NCBI GenBank assembly: GCA_938084085.1
Contig: CALKDV010000072.1
Span: 1-10,153, forward strand
DNA: 10,153 bases
Reading direction: 5' to 3'
From: an uncultured Nannocystaceae bacterium
GTDB lineage: Bacteria > Myxococcota_A > Polyangia > Nannocystales > Nannocystaceae
Shown here in pieces: positions 1 through 7,821 of the stretch. Position numbers and translations under genes: made by a program. The notes beneath the pieces were generated by a model. The model had not been told where the DNA came from and ran no database searches. It was given only the letters and a program-made list of their open reading frames with translations. Every line of letters begins with the position of its first letter. Position 1 is the first letter of the stretch.

Positions 1-2
1 AC

Positions 3-770
3 GCCCGCACCCACGGCAAGCGGCTCATCGACGCGGTGCACAACGCCAGTGACATCCCCGAGATCAGCGGGCGCCCCAAGGCCGCGCTGGCCCAGTTTTC
101 TGCCTTGATCATGCACGCAAATCGACGCGCGCGCGCCTCACGATCCGTGGCCGACGCGCTCCGCGACCTGCTCGAGGAGATTGAGCTTCGCGAGCATATC
201 CTCCGCGAGACCGGCTCCCACGAGTCTACGAAGCACCGCTGGATGGGCATCGAATGGTTGCTCGGCAGCGTCAAACGATTTGAGCAGCGGGCCATGCAGG
301 CCGGCAAGGGCAGCTGGATCGAATACATCAGCAACCTCACCCTCGACAAGCGCGACACCGAGGAGGAGGGGGACGGCGCGCGACAGCGGGGAAAGATTTC
401 GCTCGCCACCATGCACTCGGCCAAAGGGCTCGAGTGGTCCAGGGTGTTCGTTATCGGCTGCGATGAAGGCACGATCCCCCACGCGCGCGTGGAGGCGGCC
501 AGGGCCAGTGACGCCATCGAAGGAGACATCGAAGAGGAGCGGCGCTTGTTCTACGTGGCGGTGACCAGGGCGCGCGACAAATTGTGGATCAGCCGCTCCA
601 AACAAAAAAGCGAGCGCGGGCGAGTGTCTGACAACACCGCGAGCCGCTTCCTCTCAGAGATTCCAGAGGACGCGCTCGATCCCCTCGACCTCCACGAGCC
701 CGACGACACGACCATCGAGGAATTCGACGCCATGACCGCGGAACTGTTCGCGAGCTTTGGTACCACCTAG
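3..770 (+). CDS. UvrD/Rep-family ATP-dependent DNA helicase, C-terminal part (truncated by window edge)
   Basis: This is the 3' end of a superfamily 1A DNA helicase (UvrD/PcrA/Rep type), an ATP-driven 3'-5' DNA-unwinding motor used in repair, replication restart or recombination. The frame is open from the first bases of the window, so the gene begins upstream; the GTG at 36 is internal, not a start. Two hallmark helicase motifs are visible. Motif V (TMHSAKGLEW, nt 402-437) contacts DNA and couples ATP hydrolysis. Motif VI (nt 531-584, containing EEERRLFYVAVTRARDKL) carries the arginine finger that reaches the ATP bound in domain 1A. The Walker A region lies outside the window. After motif VI comes a short acidic tail of about 60 residues, ending at TAG 768-770. 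Which subgroup (UvrD, PcrA, Rep or another paralogue) cannot be decided from this part, so no symbol is given. The gene converges on the oxidoreductase gene and overlaps its stop codon. Confidence 0.95.
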   Translation, partial: ARTHGKRLIDAVHNASDIPEISGRPKAALAQFSALIMHANRRARASRSVADALRDLLEEIELREHILRETGSHESTKHRWMGIEWLLGSVKRFEQRAMQAGKGSWIEYISNLTLDKRDTEEEGDGARQRGKISLATMHSAKGLEWSRVFVIGCDEGTIPHARVEAARASDAIEGDIEEERRLFYVAVTRARDKLWISRSKQKSERGRVSDNTASRFLSEIPEDALDPLDLHEPDDTTIEEFDAMTAELFASFGTT

Positions 771-1981
771 CCCCGCGCTCGCGCCCCGTAGCGGGCGAAG
801 TAGCGCCGCATCAAGAACCGCCGAAACCACGTGTTGATGCGGGGGAGATCGAGCACGAGCGGGCCGTAGACCACCAGCGAACGCGCGCCGATGCTCACCC
901 CATGGGGGAAGTCTTCGCGGAGGCGATGGACCCGTGTCGCGGCGCCCTCCAGGGACGCGAGCAGGTTCGCGGCGGCGACCTTGGCCTGCCAGAGACACTC
1001 GATGGCGCGCTTCATCGTCGGCCAGACCGCGTCGTCATCGACGACACATGCGGCGTCCCCGACCACAAAGACCCCCTCGATGGCCGCGCCGTCGGCGTCC
1101 AGGGCGCGCAGCTCCCGATTCACAGTGAGCCAGCCGTCGCGCCGGGCGATCCCCAACCGCTCGAGCACGGGCGCCGGCCGTACCCCCCCTGCCCACAGCA
1201 CGAGGTCGGTCGGCATCTCGAGCTGCTCTGGCGTCGTTGGTACGCGGTCCTCAAAGAGGATGCCGTCGGACCGCATCTCCATCAACCGGGCCTTGACCCG
1301 GAGATCGACGCCCTGCGCTTCGAGGTGATCCGCCGCGAGCGTCCCCGCCCGTTCGCAAAGCGCGGGGAGTAAGCGGGGACCCGAGTGGAGCAACGTGATC
1401 TCGAAGGGCCGCTGAAGATCGTCGGAGCGCTGGCTCATCCAGGCCAGCTCTCCCGCCATCTCTACCCCGCTGATTCCCCCGCCCACCACTACCACGCGGG
1501 GCTGCGTAGGCCCGCTGGGCGCGCGCAGCTGCTGGAGCCGATCTCGGACCTCGTGCGCCTCGTGATCAAACTTCACGCCCAGCGCTCCCTCGACGCCGGG
1601 GATGCGGTGAGCAGGCGGCGCGAGGACCGAGCCGAGCGCCACCACGATCATCTCGGCCTCAAGCGCGCGGCCGTCCTCAAGAAACACCCGCCGCGCCGTC
1701 GAGTTCATCCGCGTCACCGTCCCCACGATCATCTCCGCGTTTGGTGCGGCGGTCACATAGCCGGCGGTGTGGAGTCGGGCGTGGGCGTCGTGGAGTCGGC
1801 GACTGAGCCGCTCTTGGCACAAGGGGATGTACCCGTGCACCTCTTGACGGTCCACCACCCCCACGCGCAAAGTCCGGCCACGGCGTTTACGGCGGAGCTG
1901 ATAGAGCACCTCAACGCCGGCCATGCTCCCCCCGAGAATGAGCACGTCGTAACGTTCCACAGCGGGGCTAGGCGAAGACAT
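767..1981 (-). CDS. NDH-2-like FAD-dependent NAD(P)H oxidoreductase
   Basis: This 404-aa protein has the two-Rossmann-fold layout of the pyridine nucleotide-disulphide reductase superfamily, closest in style to type II NADH:quinone oxidoreductases and AIF/FSP1-like proteins. Known members pass electrons from NAD(P)H through FAD to quinone at the membrane face without pumping protons. The N-terminal FAD site reads ILGGSMAG (residues 15-22), with Ser in the third motif position where Gly is usual. The second nucleotide site is VVVVGGGISGVEMAGEL (163-179), and a second FAD contact is VFVVGDAAC (304-312). The C-terminus (about 378-404) is Arg- and aromatic-rich and could be an amphipathic membrane anchor. 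No redox-active CxxxxC pair is seen near the first site, arguing against a disulphide reductase. The ATG at 1981 has an AGGGA-like Shine-Dalgarno 8 bases upstream and lies inside the end of the upstream hydrolase gene, suggesting co-translation. The electron acceptor is not known. Confidence 0.88.
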   Translation of the reverse strand: MSSPSPAVERYDVLILGGSMAGVEVLYQLRRKRRGRTLRVGVVDRQEVHGYIPLCQERLSRRLHDAHARLHTAGYVTAAPNAEMIVGTVTRMNSTARRVFLEDGRALEAEMIVVALGSVLAPPAHRIPGVEGALGVKFDHEAHEVRDRLQQLRAPSGPTQPRVVVVGGGISGVEMAGELAWMSQRSDDLQRPFEITLLHSGPRLLPALCERAGTLAADHLEAQGVDLRVKARLMEMRSDGILFEDRVPTTPEQLEMPTDLVLWAGGVRPAPVLERLGIARRDGWLTVNRELRALDADGAAIEGVFVVGDAACVVDDDAVWPTMKRAIECLWQAKVAAANLLASLEGAATRVHRLREDFPHGVSIGARSLVVYGPLVLDLPRINTWFRRFLMRRYFARYGARARG

Positions 1982-2804
1982 GCACGCGATCCCTGACCGA
2001 CGCGGGGAAACGCGCGGCGACCACCGCCCTCGCCTCCTCCACAGAGTGCCGCATGCTGCGATGGACGAGCACGAGCGCCTCGCCTGTGAATCCCTCCGAG
2101 ACGGGGATCATCTCTTCGACGTGGGTGTGCCCCCAGTGACGGGTCTGCTCGACGCTGCGTCGCTCGTCCCACGACGTGACCTCATGCACCAACACCCGCA
2201 CATCGAGCAGCTCCGGATGCCCCTTCAAAAACTCAATCTGGGTGTCGCCGCTCACACAAATTTGAGGTGAGCGCGCCGGTGATGTGAGCTCACGCCCCGC
2301 CTCCTTCGCCGCCACGATCTCCTCTCGCGAGCGCCCTTGAAACTCCGTCTTGAGCTTGTGCGTAATCCGATCGACGCAGTACGCGAGCGAGGGGACCCGA
2401 TGGGTGGTTCGCAGCGCCCTCGCGCGCAGACCCTTGCCCACCTCGAAGTCATCACCGGGCCGAACGGGGCGTAGATCCACCGTGAGATCGAAGCCTTCGA
2501 TCTCGCGCCACGCCCCGAAGATGGTGTGGAGCGGCGCCTCGATCTCCACCGGCACGTACACCTCGGGCGGGCGACGGTCCTGGAGGTGACGCTGGGAGAT
2601 CAGATAGTGCAGGCCGCCGAGGTGGTCGGCGTGACCGTGGGAGACGAGGATCCGATCGTAGGACTGGGCCCCCGGATGAACTTGCCCGACGTCAAAGAGC
2701 AGCTTGAGTTCCGGGACCATCAGCGAGGTCTCCACACCGCCTTTGGCGACGCCGCGCAAGGTGAGTCCCCCCACCTTGAGTTCGCTGAGGCCACGCCGGG
2801 TCAT
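1968..2804 (-). CDS. MBL-fold metallohydrolase, RNase Z-like
   Basis: This protein of about 278 aa belongs to the metallo-beta-lactamase fold. The signature SHGHADHLGG lies about 55 residues from the ATG and supplies the HxHxDH ligands for two metal ions. Further likely ligands are a His in TTHRVPS, an Asp in CVSGDTQ, and a C-terminal His-rich segment HWGHTH. SHGHADH followed by a late SGDT block resembles RNase Z/ElaC-type and related phosphodiesterases, but the family also has many other hydrolases, so the substrate is unknown and tRNA 3' processing is not claimed. The ATG at 2804 is chosen. A GTG at 2828 would add eight residues (MFSCNHAA), but neither site has a clear Shine-Dalgarno. It is the middle gene of a minus-strand cluster: 93 bases follow the E1 stop before it, and its last 14 bases overlap the start of the oxidoreductase. 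Confidence 0.87.
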   Translation of the reverse strand: MTRRGLSELKVGGLTLRGVAKGGVETSLMVPELKLLFDVGQVHPGAQSYDRILVSHGHADHLGGLHYLISQRHLQDRRPPEVYVPVEIEAPLHTIFGAWREIEGFDLTVDLRPVRPGDDFEVGKGLRARALRTTHRVPSLAYCVDRITHKLKTEFQGRSREEIVAAKEAGRELTSPARSPQICVSGDTQIEFLKGHPELLDVRVLVHEVTSWDERRSVEQTRHWGHTHVEEMIPVSEGFTGEALVLVHRSMRHSVEEARAVVAARFPASVRDRVHVFA

Positions 2805-2897
2805 GGCTGCATGATTGCACGAGAACACCCCGACGCCATGTTCGTGACGAAAGCGCAGCCCGGGGGCCTCCCGCGGGATCGCCGGTGTCCGCGGAGT

Positions 2898-5177
2898 CTA
2901 CGCCACAAAGTTGCGGTTGGGCGTCCAGAGCACCTGCGTGCGCAGCGGGGTGCTGGTGGGCGAGACGCCACTCGAGGACTCGGCAGCCGCCGAGCGCTCC
3001 GCGTCCGCTTGGTGCACCGACACCTTCAACACGTCCTGAGCGGCGGCCACGACCTTGTCGGGGTTCACAGTGAGCGCGTGCTCAAGGTTGATGTTTTGGG
3101 GGATCCCGGGAACTGGGTCTTGGCCGAGCACCCGAGCGACCACGCCCTCGCCTGGCGTGGCGTCGATAACCGCGCCCTGAATCTCACGGCCGATGCTTGA
3201 GAACACCCGGTCCTCGTGAACCACCAAGAGTCGCCCGGTGCGTCGAACGCTGGCGAGCACCGTGTCGAGGTCCGGCGGTACCACCGTGCGCATGTCGATG
3301 AGCTCCACCTCGATTCCGTCCTCGGACAAGCGCTGGGCTGCCTCCGCGCAAAACAGGGTGCAGCGGCCCCAGGTGGCGATGGTGAGGTCTCGTCCGCGTC
3401 GGCGGATGGCCGCTTTGCCCAGCGGCACCCGGAAGTCCTCCGGAATGGAGGGAATCTGTCCCTGGAATCCGATGGCGCGCTTGAGGGCCGCGATCTCTTT
3501 GGGGTCGGTGGGCTCGCCGGGGAAGGCGTCGCCGAGCGGCAAGCGATACAGGCCCTTCGACTCAAAGACCACGACGGGGCCCGAGTATTCGGCGGCCGAA
3601 CGCAGCATCCCGTAGCAGTCACGGGAGGTGGTCGGCGCGATGATTGTGAGGCCGGGGATCGCACCGTACAACCCCTCCATGCACATGGAGTGGTAGACCG
3701 CGCCGCCGTGCAGCGGCTCCACCGGCAAACGAGCGATGACATTGGCGGTGCATCGTCCCCCCGAGGTCCAGAGCAAGTTGCCCATGTAGACGAGCCAGTG
3801 CAGCGTGTTGAGGCTGTAGTCGGCGAACTGAATCTCTGGCAGCGCGGTCGATCCCTCGTGCAGCGCAAAGCCCACCGCCGCCCCGAGAATCAAGGGCTCA
3901 TTGATCGGAGAGTCCTGGACGCGCTCGGGGTATCGCTGATGCAGGCCCATGGTCGCCTGCATCACTCCACCGCGCTCGGCCACGTCCTGGCCGTAGATCC
4001 AGGAGACGGGACGCTCCTCCATGATGTCGCGCAGGGCGGCACGGATGGCGCCGTTGAGAGAGATGACAGTGTTCGTCCCCACGGTCGCCGGCTCCGACGC
4101 CTCAGGATAGTCGTCGTAGATGTGCTCAAAAGCCGACTCATAGGTGGGCTCCGGTTCCGACCCAGCCATCTCCATGGTCGAGACGATGTGGTCATCACAC
4201 TCTTTGCCGATCACGCCGAGCTCGTGACGCACGTAGTAGTCCTTGCCCGTCTCCACCGCATTGCGCCGCACGATGTCCTCCGCGTCGAGGATTCCCTCTT
4301 CCACGAGCGCCTCTCCAAAGTCGTTGAGACAGTCGTGCGCGTCGAAGGTGTAATTGTAGTCCCCCGCGTTGCTGTGGCCGTTGAGTCGCGAGAGGTTGCG
4401 TACCCAAAATATCGCCGGCCGCTGATTGTCGATGCAGTACTTGGCCGCGACCTGGGTGACCTCGTACATCTCCAAGAAGTCGTTGCCATCGGCGCTGAAA
4501 AACTCAAAGCCAAACGACCTCGCGTAGGCCTCAAAGTCCTTGATGCCCCGCCCGTCCTCGGGCTTCACGGAGATGGCGACCTCGTTGTCAGTGATCTCGA
4601 GCAGCATCGGAACCTTGAGCACGCTCGCGCCGTTCATCCCCTCGTGAAAATCGCTCTCGGCAGTCGTCCCGTCGCCGACGACACAGACCACGAGCCCGTC
4701 CGTTTGATGCTTCATTTTGAAGCCGTGCGCGTAGCCGACCGACTTCCCGATCTGCATCCCGAGGGCGCTCTGCACCGGCATCATGTGATAGCGAGGGTCA
4801 TTGAAGTGCGCCGTCATTTGGCGACCGCCGCTCCAGGGATCTGTCGACCGGCTCAGCTGCTGCCGCATGTGGTCGAGGTGGAAGTCCTCATAGCCCTGGA
4901 GCCGCGCCCACATGGACAGCAGCCCCGCGGAGCGGTAGTGCCCCCAGATTCCGAACGCGTCCTTGTTGACGAGGCTGTCGAGTGCGAGGGCTTGGGCCGC
5001 ACCGTGAAGCTCTTCACCCGGTCCCCAGATGGAGAACTTGATATTGCCTTTGGAGCACTCTTGGACCACGCGCTCCACGTGGAACCGAGCCTTGCACATC
5101 TCGCGATACGCGAGGCGCAGCTTGTCAGGGGTGAGTTCCGGGAACCGAGAGAGATCTTTGAGCGAGAACTTGGACAT
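2898..5177 (-). CDS. 2-oxoacid dehydrogenase E1 component, fused alpha and beta subunits
   Basis: This 759-aa, thiamine-diphosphate-dependent E1 enzyme carries the alpha and beta subunits on one chain. The alpha part (about 1-340) has the ThDP/Mg motif starting GDGTTAESDFHEGMN at about 168 and ending with EITDN, in the style of branched-chain 2-oxoacid, acetoin and pyruvate E1-alpha. An acidic linker follows at about 340-370. The beta part (about 371-720) has INEPLILGAAVGFA, then RLPVEPLHGGAVYHSM and PGLTIIAPTTSRDCYGML, the usual E1-beta pyrimidine-binding and interface blocks. E1 decarboxylates a 2-oxoacid and hands the acyl group to the lipoyl domain of an E2 partner; neither E2 nor E3 is encoded here. 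Substrate cannot be fixed by eye, though branched-chain 2-oxoacids are a reasonable guess. The ATG at 5177 (MSKFSLKDLSRF) is preferred. A GTG at 5231 would add 18 residues without domain homology, has no Shine-Dalgarno, and lies within the likely promoter. Such fusions are known in other bacteria. Confidence 0.9.
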   Translation of the reverse strand: MSKFSLKDLSRFPELTPDKLRLAYREMCKARFHVERVVQECSKGNIKFSIWGPGEELHGAAQALALDSLVNKDAFGIWGHYRSAGLLSMWARLQGYEDFHLDHMRQQLSRSTDPWSGGRQMTAHFNDPRYHMMPVQSALGMQIGKSVGYAHGFKMKHQTDGLVVCVVGDGTTAESDFHEGMNGASVLKVPMLLEITDNEVAISVKPEDGRGIKDFEAYARSFGFEFFSADGNDFLEMYEVTQVAAKYCIDNQRPAIFWVRNLSRLNGHSNAGDYNYTFDAHDCLNDFGEALVEEGILDAEDIVRRNAVETGKDYYVRHELGVIGKECDDHIVSTMEMAGSEPEPTYESAFEHIYDDYPEASEPATVGTNTVISLNGAIRAALRDIMEERPVSWIYGQDVAERGGVMQATMGLHQRYPERVQDSPINEPLILGAAVGFALHEGSTALPEIQFADYSLNTLHWLVYMGNLLWTSGGRCTANVIARLPVEPLHGGAVYHSMCMEGLYGAIPGLTIIAPTTSRDCYGMLRSAAEYSGPVVVFESKGLYRLPLGDAFPGEPTDPKEIAALKRAIGFQGQIPSIPEDFRVPLGKAAIRRRGRDLTIATWGRCTLFCAEAAQRLSEDGIEVELIDMRTVVPPDLDTVLASVRRTGRLLVVHEDRVFSSIGREIQGAVIDATPGEGVVARVLGQDPVPGIPQNINLEHALTVNPDKVVAAAQDVLKVSVHQADAERSAAAESSSGVSPTSTPLRTQVLWTPNRNFVA

Positions 5178-5212
5178 GACGAAATTTGAGCCCACCGTTG
5201 GAGGCGGGCACC

Positions 5213-5250
5213 AGCCGGGAAAATATGCCACGAACCGCTGGGATACAAAC
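5213..5250 (-). promoter_or_regulatory. candidate promoter of the E1 gene
   Basis: On the minus strand the segment holds TTGTAT, a 17-base spacer, then TATTTT inside GGCATATTTTCCC (5217-5229). The -10-like box lies about 45 bases upstream of the ATG at 5177. Matches to the sigma-70 consensus are modest. The GGCATATT..CCC core recurs upstream of the zincin gene, which lends some support. The remaining intergenic DNA up to 5407 holds no gene that I can support. Confidence 0.3.
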
Positions 5251-5407
5251 GTGGAGACGGCGGCGCGCCCAAGGCCTCAAAAACGGGTCTAGACACGAGG
5301 ATACCGGCTATCTCCACGCCTCGGCACGAGCCTGCGCACGTCGTTGCGCGAGCGCACGAGCGGCGAGCGACGCGCGCCGCGAACATTGCGATCCGCGCGC
5401 TCCCCGA

Positions 5408-5629
5408 TCAGCCGGTGAAGAGTCTCTCCGCCACCCACTTCACCGCGGACACAAACCACGCGTCGGGATGACGCGCGCCCCAGTGCGCGCCCAATCCAAC
5501 GATGAACCCGAGGACGCTCCCGGGCAACACCACCCACCCCATCACAAAGCGGAGCTTGCCGGAGGGCTCCGCCTCTTCCGCGCTCGGCTCCATCCCCGCC
5601 TTGGTTTTATCGATCATCTTACCTGTCAT
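5408..5629 (-). CDS. small single-span membrane protein, 73 aa
   Basis: This is a small protein of unknown function that I do not recognise as a named family. The first 25 residues are charged and hydrophilic (many Lys, Glu, Ser), residues about 28-49 form one hydrophobic membrane segment rich in Gly and Val, and the tail (about 57-71, with WFVSAVKWVAERLF) could form an amphipathic helix. The ATG at 5629 overlaps the stop region of the upstream zincin gene by 11 bases and is preceded by GGAG at 5637-5640, seven bases away, inside the end of that gene. This supports a real, translationally coupled gene and makes the second ATG at 5617 less likely. By position it may act with the membrane-anchored zincin, for example as a partner or regulator, but that is inference only. 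Confidence 0.7.
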   Translation of the reverse strand: MTGKMIDKTKAGMEPSAEEAEPSGKLRFVMGWVVLPGSVLGFIVGLGAHWGARHPDAWFVSAVKWVAERLFTG

Positions 5630-6866
5630 GACTAGGCTCCACTTCTTCCGCGCCCGACGATGTGGGCCAGCTTTTGCGGGTGAGCATGCGACGGAGGTTC
5701 TGGGGATCGATGGAGGGGGCCCCGCCCGAGGCCTGCGGCGCGAAGCTCATGACCGTCCCGCTCGACCACGCGGGATCCCGCACGTCCGTGATGTCCTCCG
5801 CGCCAAACAGGTGCGCCACTTCGTGCAACATACTTCGCGTGTGGGGCAACCCCTCTTTCGGTGAAGCGACGACCACGGCCCGCGTCCCAATCTTGCGCTC
5901 CGATGGATCGACCACCAGCGCCGCGCCCCCGGCGTGACCGGGAATCGCCCCGCCTTTGGCGGAGTCCGTCGCCTCCGCCGTGAACACCAGCAGTAGCTCC
6001 GCCCCCTCGAGGGGCGCCTCCTTCGCGGTGGTCAAGCCTCCCGCCCCGGCCGCGACGACGCCCTCCAGCCTCCCCACGCCGTACAGTGAAAGCTCCACGC
6101 CGACGAGCGCGCGCAGATTCGCAGAGGTCACGCTCACCACCCGCTGGACGTAGTCGATCCAGTCGGGTCGCATCTTCACCAGCGACGCGTCCACGAGCAC
6201 CCGCACCTTGAGGGTGCGCGCGGCCATGTAGGTGCCGAGCAGGTCATCGGGGATTGCAGGTGTCCGTGCGATGGACGAGGCGTCGAAGGTCGGCGGAGGC
6301 TCGACGGCAGCCGCAAACGGATCGCGCTTCGCGGCGGCGACAGGGGACCCGACGACTCCCTCGCCATCGGTCGGTGACGCCCGGGCATCTGTCGCTGCCG
6401 CCGGCGCATCTGTCGCTGCTGCCGGCGCATCTGTGGGCGCCGCGATGCCAGGTGCCGCTGCCGCGGCGGGAGGCGCGGAGGACTCCCCACCCTCGTTCAT
6501 GGGCGCTGCCTTCACCCTCGCGTCGCGAGGCTTGGGATCGTCGGTTCCCGCAACATCGTCCTCGCCTCCCAGGGTCGCCCCAGCTGCGGTTGCGCCATCG
6601 AGGGAAGGGCTTGTCTCCACCGGCCCACCGGTTGGTTCGAGCGCGCTCTCGCCGTCCGCCCCCTCGCCGTCCGCCCCCTCGGGCACGACCTCCCGCCCCA
6701 ACACAAACGATTCCACCTGAAGCACCGTGTCGCGATGGGCATCACCAAGGTAGATCCCCAATCCGAGCAGTCCCAGCGTGATCGCAACGGGGACCCCAAC
6801 AAGGACCCCCAGCTTGAGAAAAATGAGCGACTTTGAGTCGGACATGCCCCGAGGAGTATAGGCCAT
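5619..6866 (-). CDS. membrane-anchored zincin-like metalloprotease with long low-complexity spacer
   Basis: The 415-aa protein has a short N-terminus, one hydrophobic segment (about 15-40) that probably anchors it in the inner membrane or acts as an uncleaved signal, a disordered Ala/Pro/Asp/Thr/Gly-rich spacer (about 60-200), and a C-terminal globular domain (about 205-400). Near the end is HEVAHLFGAED (348-358), fitting HExxHxxGxxD, the form used by snapalysin-like zincins with Asp as third zinc ligand. It is followed by a Met-turn-like SSGTVMSF (368-375, Met373). This argues for a metzincin-type peptidase acting outside the cytoplasm; the substrate is unknown and activity is inferred. The ATG at 6866 has GGGAG four bases upstream (6871-6875) and is preferred over the second ATG at 6845, which has none. 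The spacer includes short in-frame tandem repeats. It is the first gene of a two-gene unit with the 73-aa membrane protein. Confidence 0.8.
   Translation of the reverse strand: MAYTPRGMSDSKSLIFLKLGVLVGVPVAITLGLLGLGIYLGDAHRDTVLQVESFVLGREVVPEGADGEGADGESALEPTGGPVETSPSLDGATAAGATLGGEDDVAGTDDPKPRDARVKAAPMNEGGESSAPPAAAAAPGIAAPTDAPAAATDAPAAATDARASPTDGEGVVGSPVAAAKRDPFAAAVEPPPTFDASSIARTPAIPDDLLGTYMAARTLKVRVLVDASLVKMRPDWIDYVQRVVSVTSANLRALVGVELSLYGVGRLEGVVAAGAGGLTTAKEAPLEGAELLLVFTAEATDSAKGGAIPGHAGGAALVVDPSERKIGTRAVVVASPKEGLPHTRSMLHEVAHLFGAEDITDVRDPAWSSGTVMSFAPQASGGAPSIDPQNLRRMLTRKSWPTSSGAEEVEPSHDR
6385..6426. repeat. 21-bp tandem repeat inside the zincin spacer
   Basis: Two copies of a 21-base unit (6385-6405 and 6406-6426) differ at a single base, and a partial third copy follows from 6427. 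On the coding (minus) strand they encode repeated Thr-Asp-Ala-Pro-Ala-Ala-Ala heptads. The near-identity suggests recent duplication, and the unit length keeps the reading frame. Confidence 0.85.
6648..6677. repeat. 15-bp perfect tandem duplication inside the zincin spacer
   Basis: CTCGCCGTCCGCCCC occurs twice back to back (6648-6662 and 6663-6677). On the minus strand it encodes a repeated Gly-Ala-Asp-Gly-Glu pentapeptide just after the membrane segment. Confidence 0.85.
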
Positions 6867-6870
6867 CTGT

Positions 6871-6904
6871 CTCCCACAACCGGGAAGATGCAGGGAATAT
6901 GCCC
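6871..6904 (-). promoter_or_regulatory. candidate promoter and Shine-Dalgarno of the zincin gene
   Basis: On the minus strand GGCATATTCCC lies about 30 bases upstream of the ATG at 6866 and may hold the -10 box (CATATT). GTGGGAG with core GGGAG at 6871-6875 is the ribosome binding site and decides the start in favour of 6866. No convincing -35 box was found. Confidence 0.35.
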
Positions 6905-7004
6905 CGCCAATTTACGCTCGGCCGACGGCGGTGGGTCGCCCTGCACGAGCGCATCTCAACAACGGCCGCTGCGATGAACGCGGTCATCGCGCCTACTCTT
7001 GTGT

Positions 7005-7036
7005 CGTGCTCGCGACTTGTGCGAACACCGAGCACG
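7005..7036. promoter_or_regulatory. 8-bp inverted repeat upstream of the lipoprotein gene
   Basis: CGTGCTCG (7005-7012) and CGAGCACG (7029-7036) are perfect inverted copies separated by 16 bases, with the right arm ending 22 bases before the lipoprotein ATG. A nested alternative stem TCGC/GCGA (7010-7013 and 7021-7024) also exists. It could be an operator or a hairpin in the mRNA leader. High GC makes short dyads easy to find by chance, so function is uncertain. Confidence 0.4.
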
Positions 7037-7058
7037 CAAATCGCGGTATCCACAAATC

Positions 7059-7751
<693 letters not shown>

Positions 7752-7793
7752 GTCGCCTGGTGCGACGTGGCAACCTCGGACTCAAGCCGAGGT
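7752..7793. terminator. paired stem-loops between convergent genes, possible two-way terminator
   Basis: Right after the lipoprotein stop lie GTCGC-CTGGT-GCGAC (7752-7766) and ACCTCGG-ACTCAAG-CCGAGGT (7773-7793), with perfect 5-bp and 7-bp stems. They sit in the 70-base gap between two converging genes. There is no T-run after either on either strand, so they are not textbook intrinsic terminators; they may act with Rho or protect mRNA ends. Confidence 0.4.
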
Positions 7794-7821
7794 CCCCCGC
7801 CCTCCACATCCTGAGCAATGA

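Noticed and set aside
2870..2894. CCCGCGGG and CCGCGG palindromes between the E1 and hydrolase genes
   Set aside because: Short GC palindromes are frequent in such DNA; no loop or T-run makes them a terminator.
1385..3200. Open frames of 203 and 224 codons on the + strand opposite the oxidoreductase, hydrolase and E1 genes
   Set aside because: Both are His/Arg-rich shadows of well supported minus-strand genes, with no recognisable motif.
3216..5189. 657-codon open frame on the + strand opposite the E1 gene
   Set aside because: It mirrors the E1 gene in the antisense frame, is rich in Arg, His and Val, and shows no domain motif. Long antisense frames are expected opposite GC-rich coding DNA.
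5276..5294. Possible terminator: GTCTAGAC palindrome and a run of five T on the minus strand
   Set aside because: The palindrome is a self-complementary 8-mer with no loop and there is no GC-rich stem directly before the T-run, so it does not fit an intrinsic terminator.
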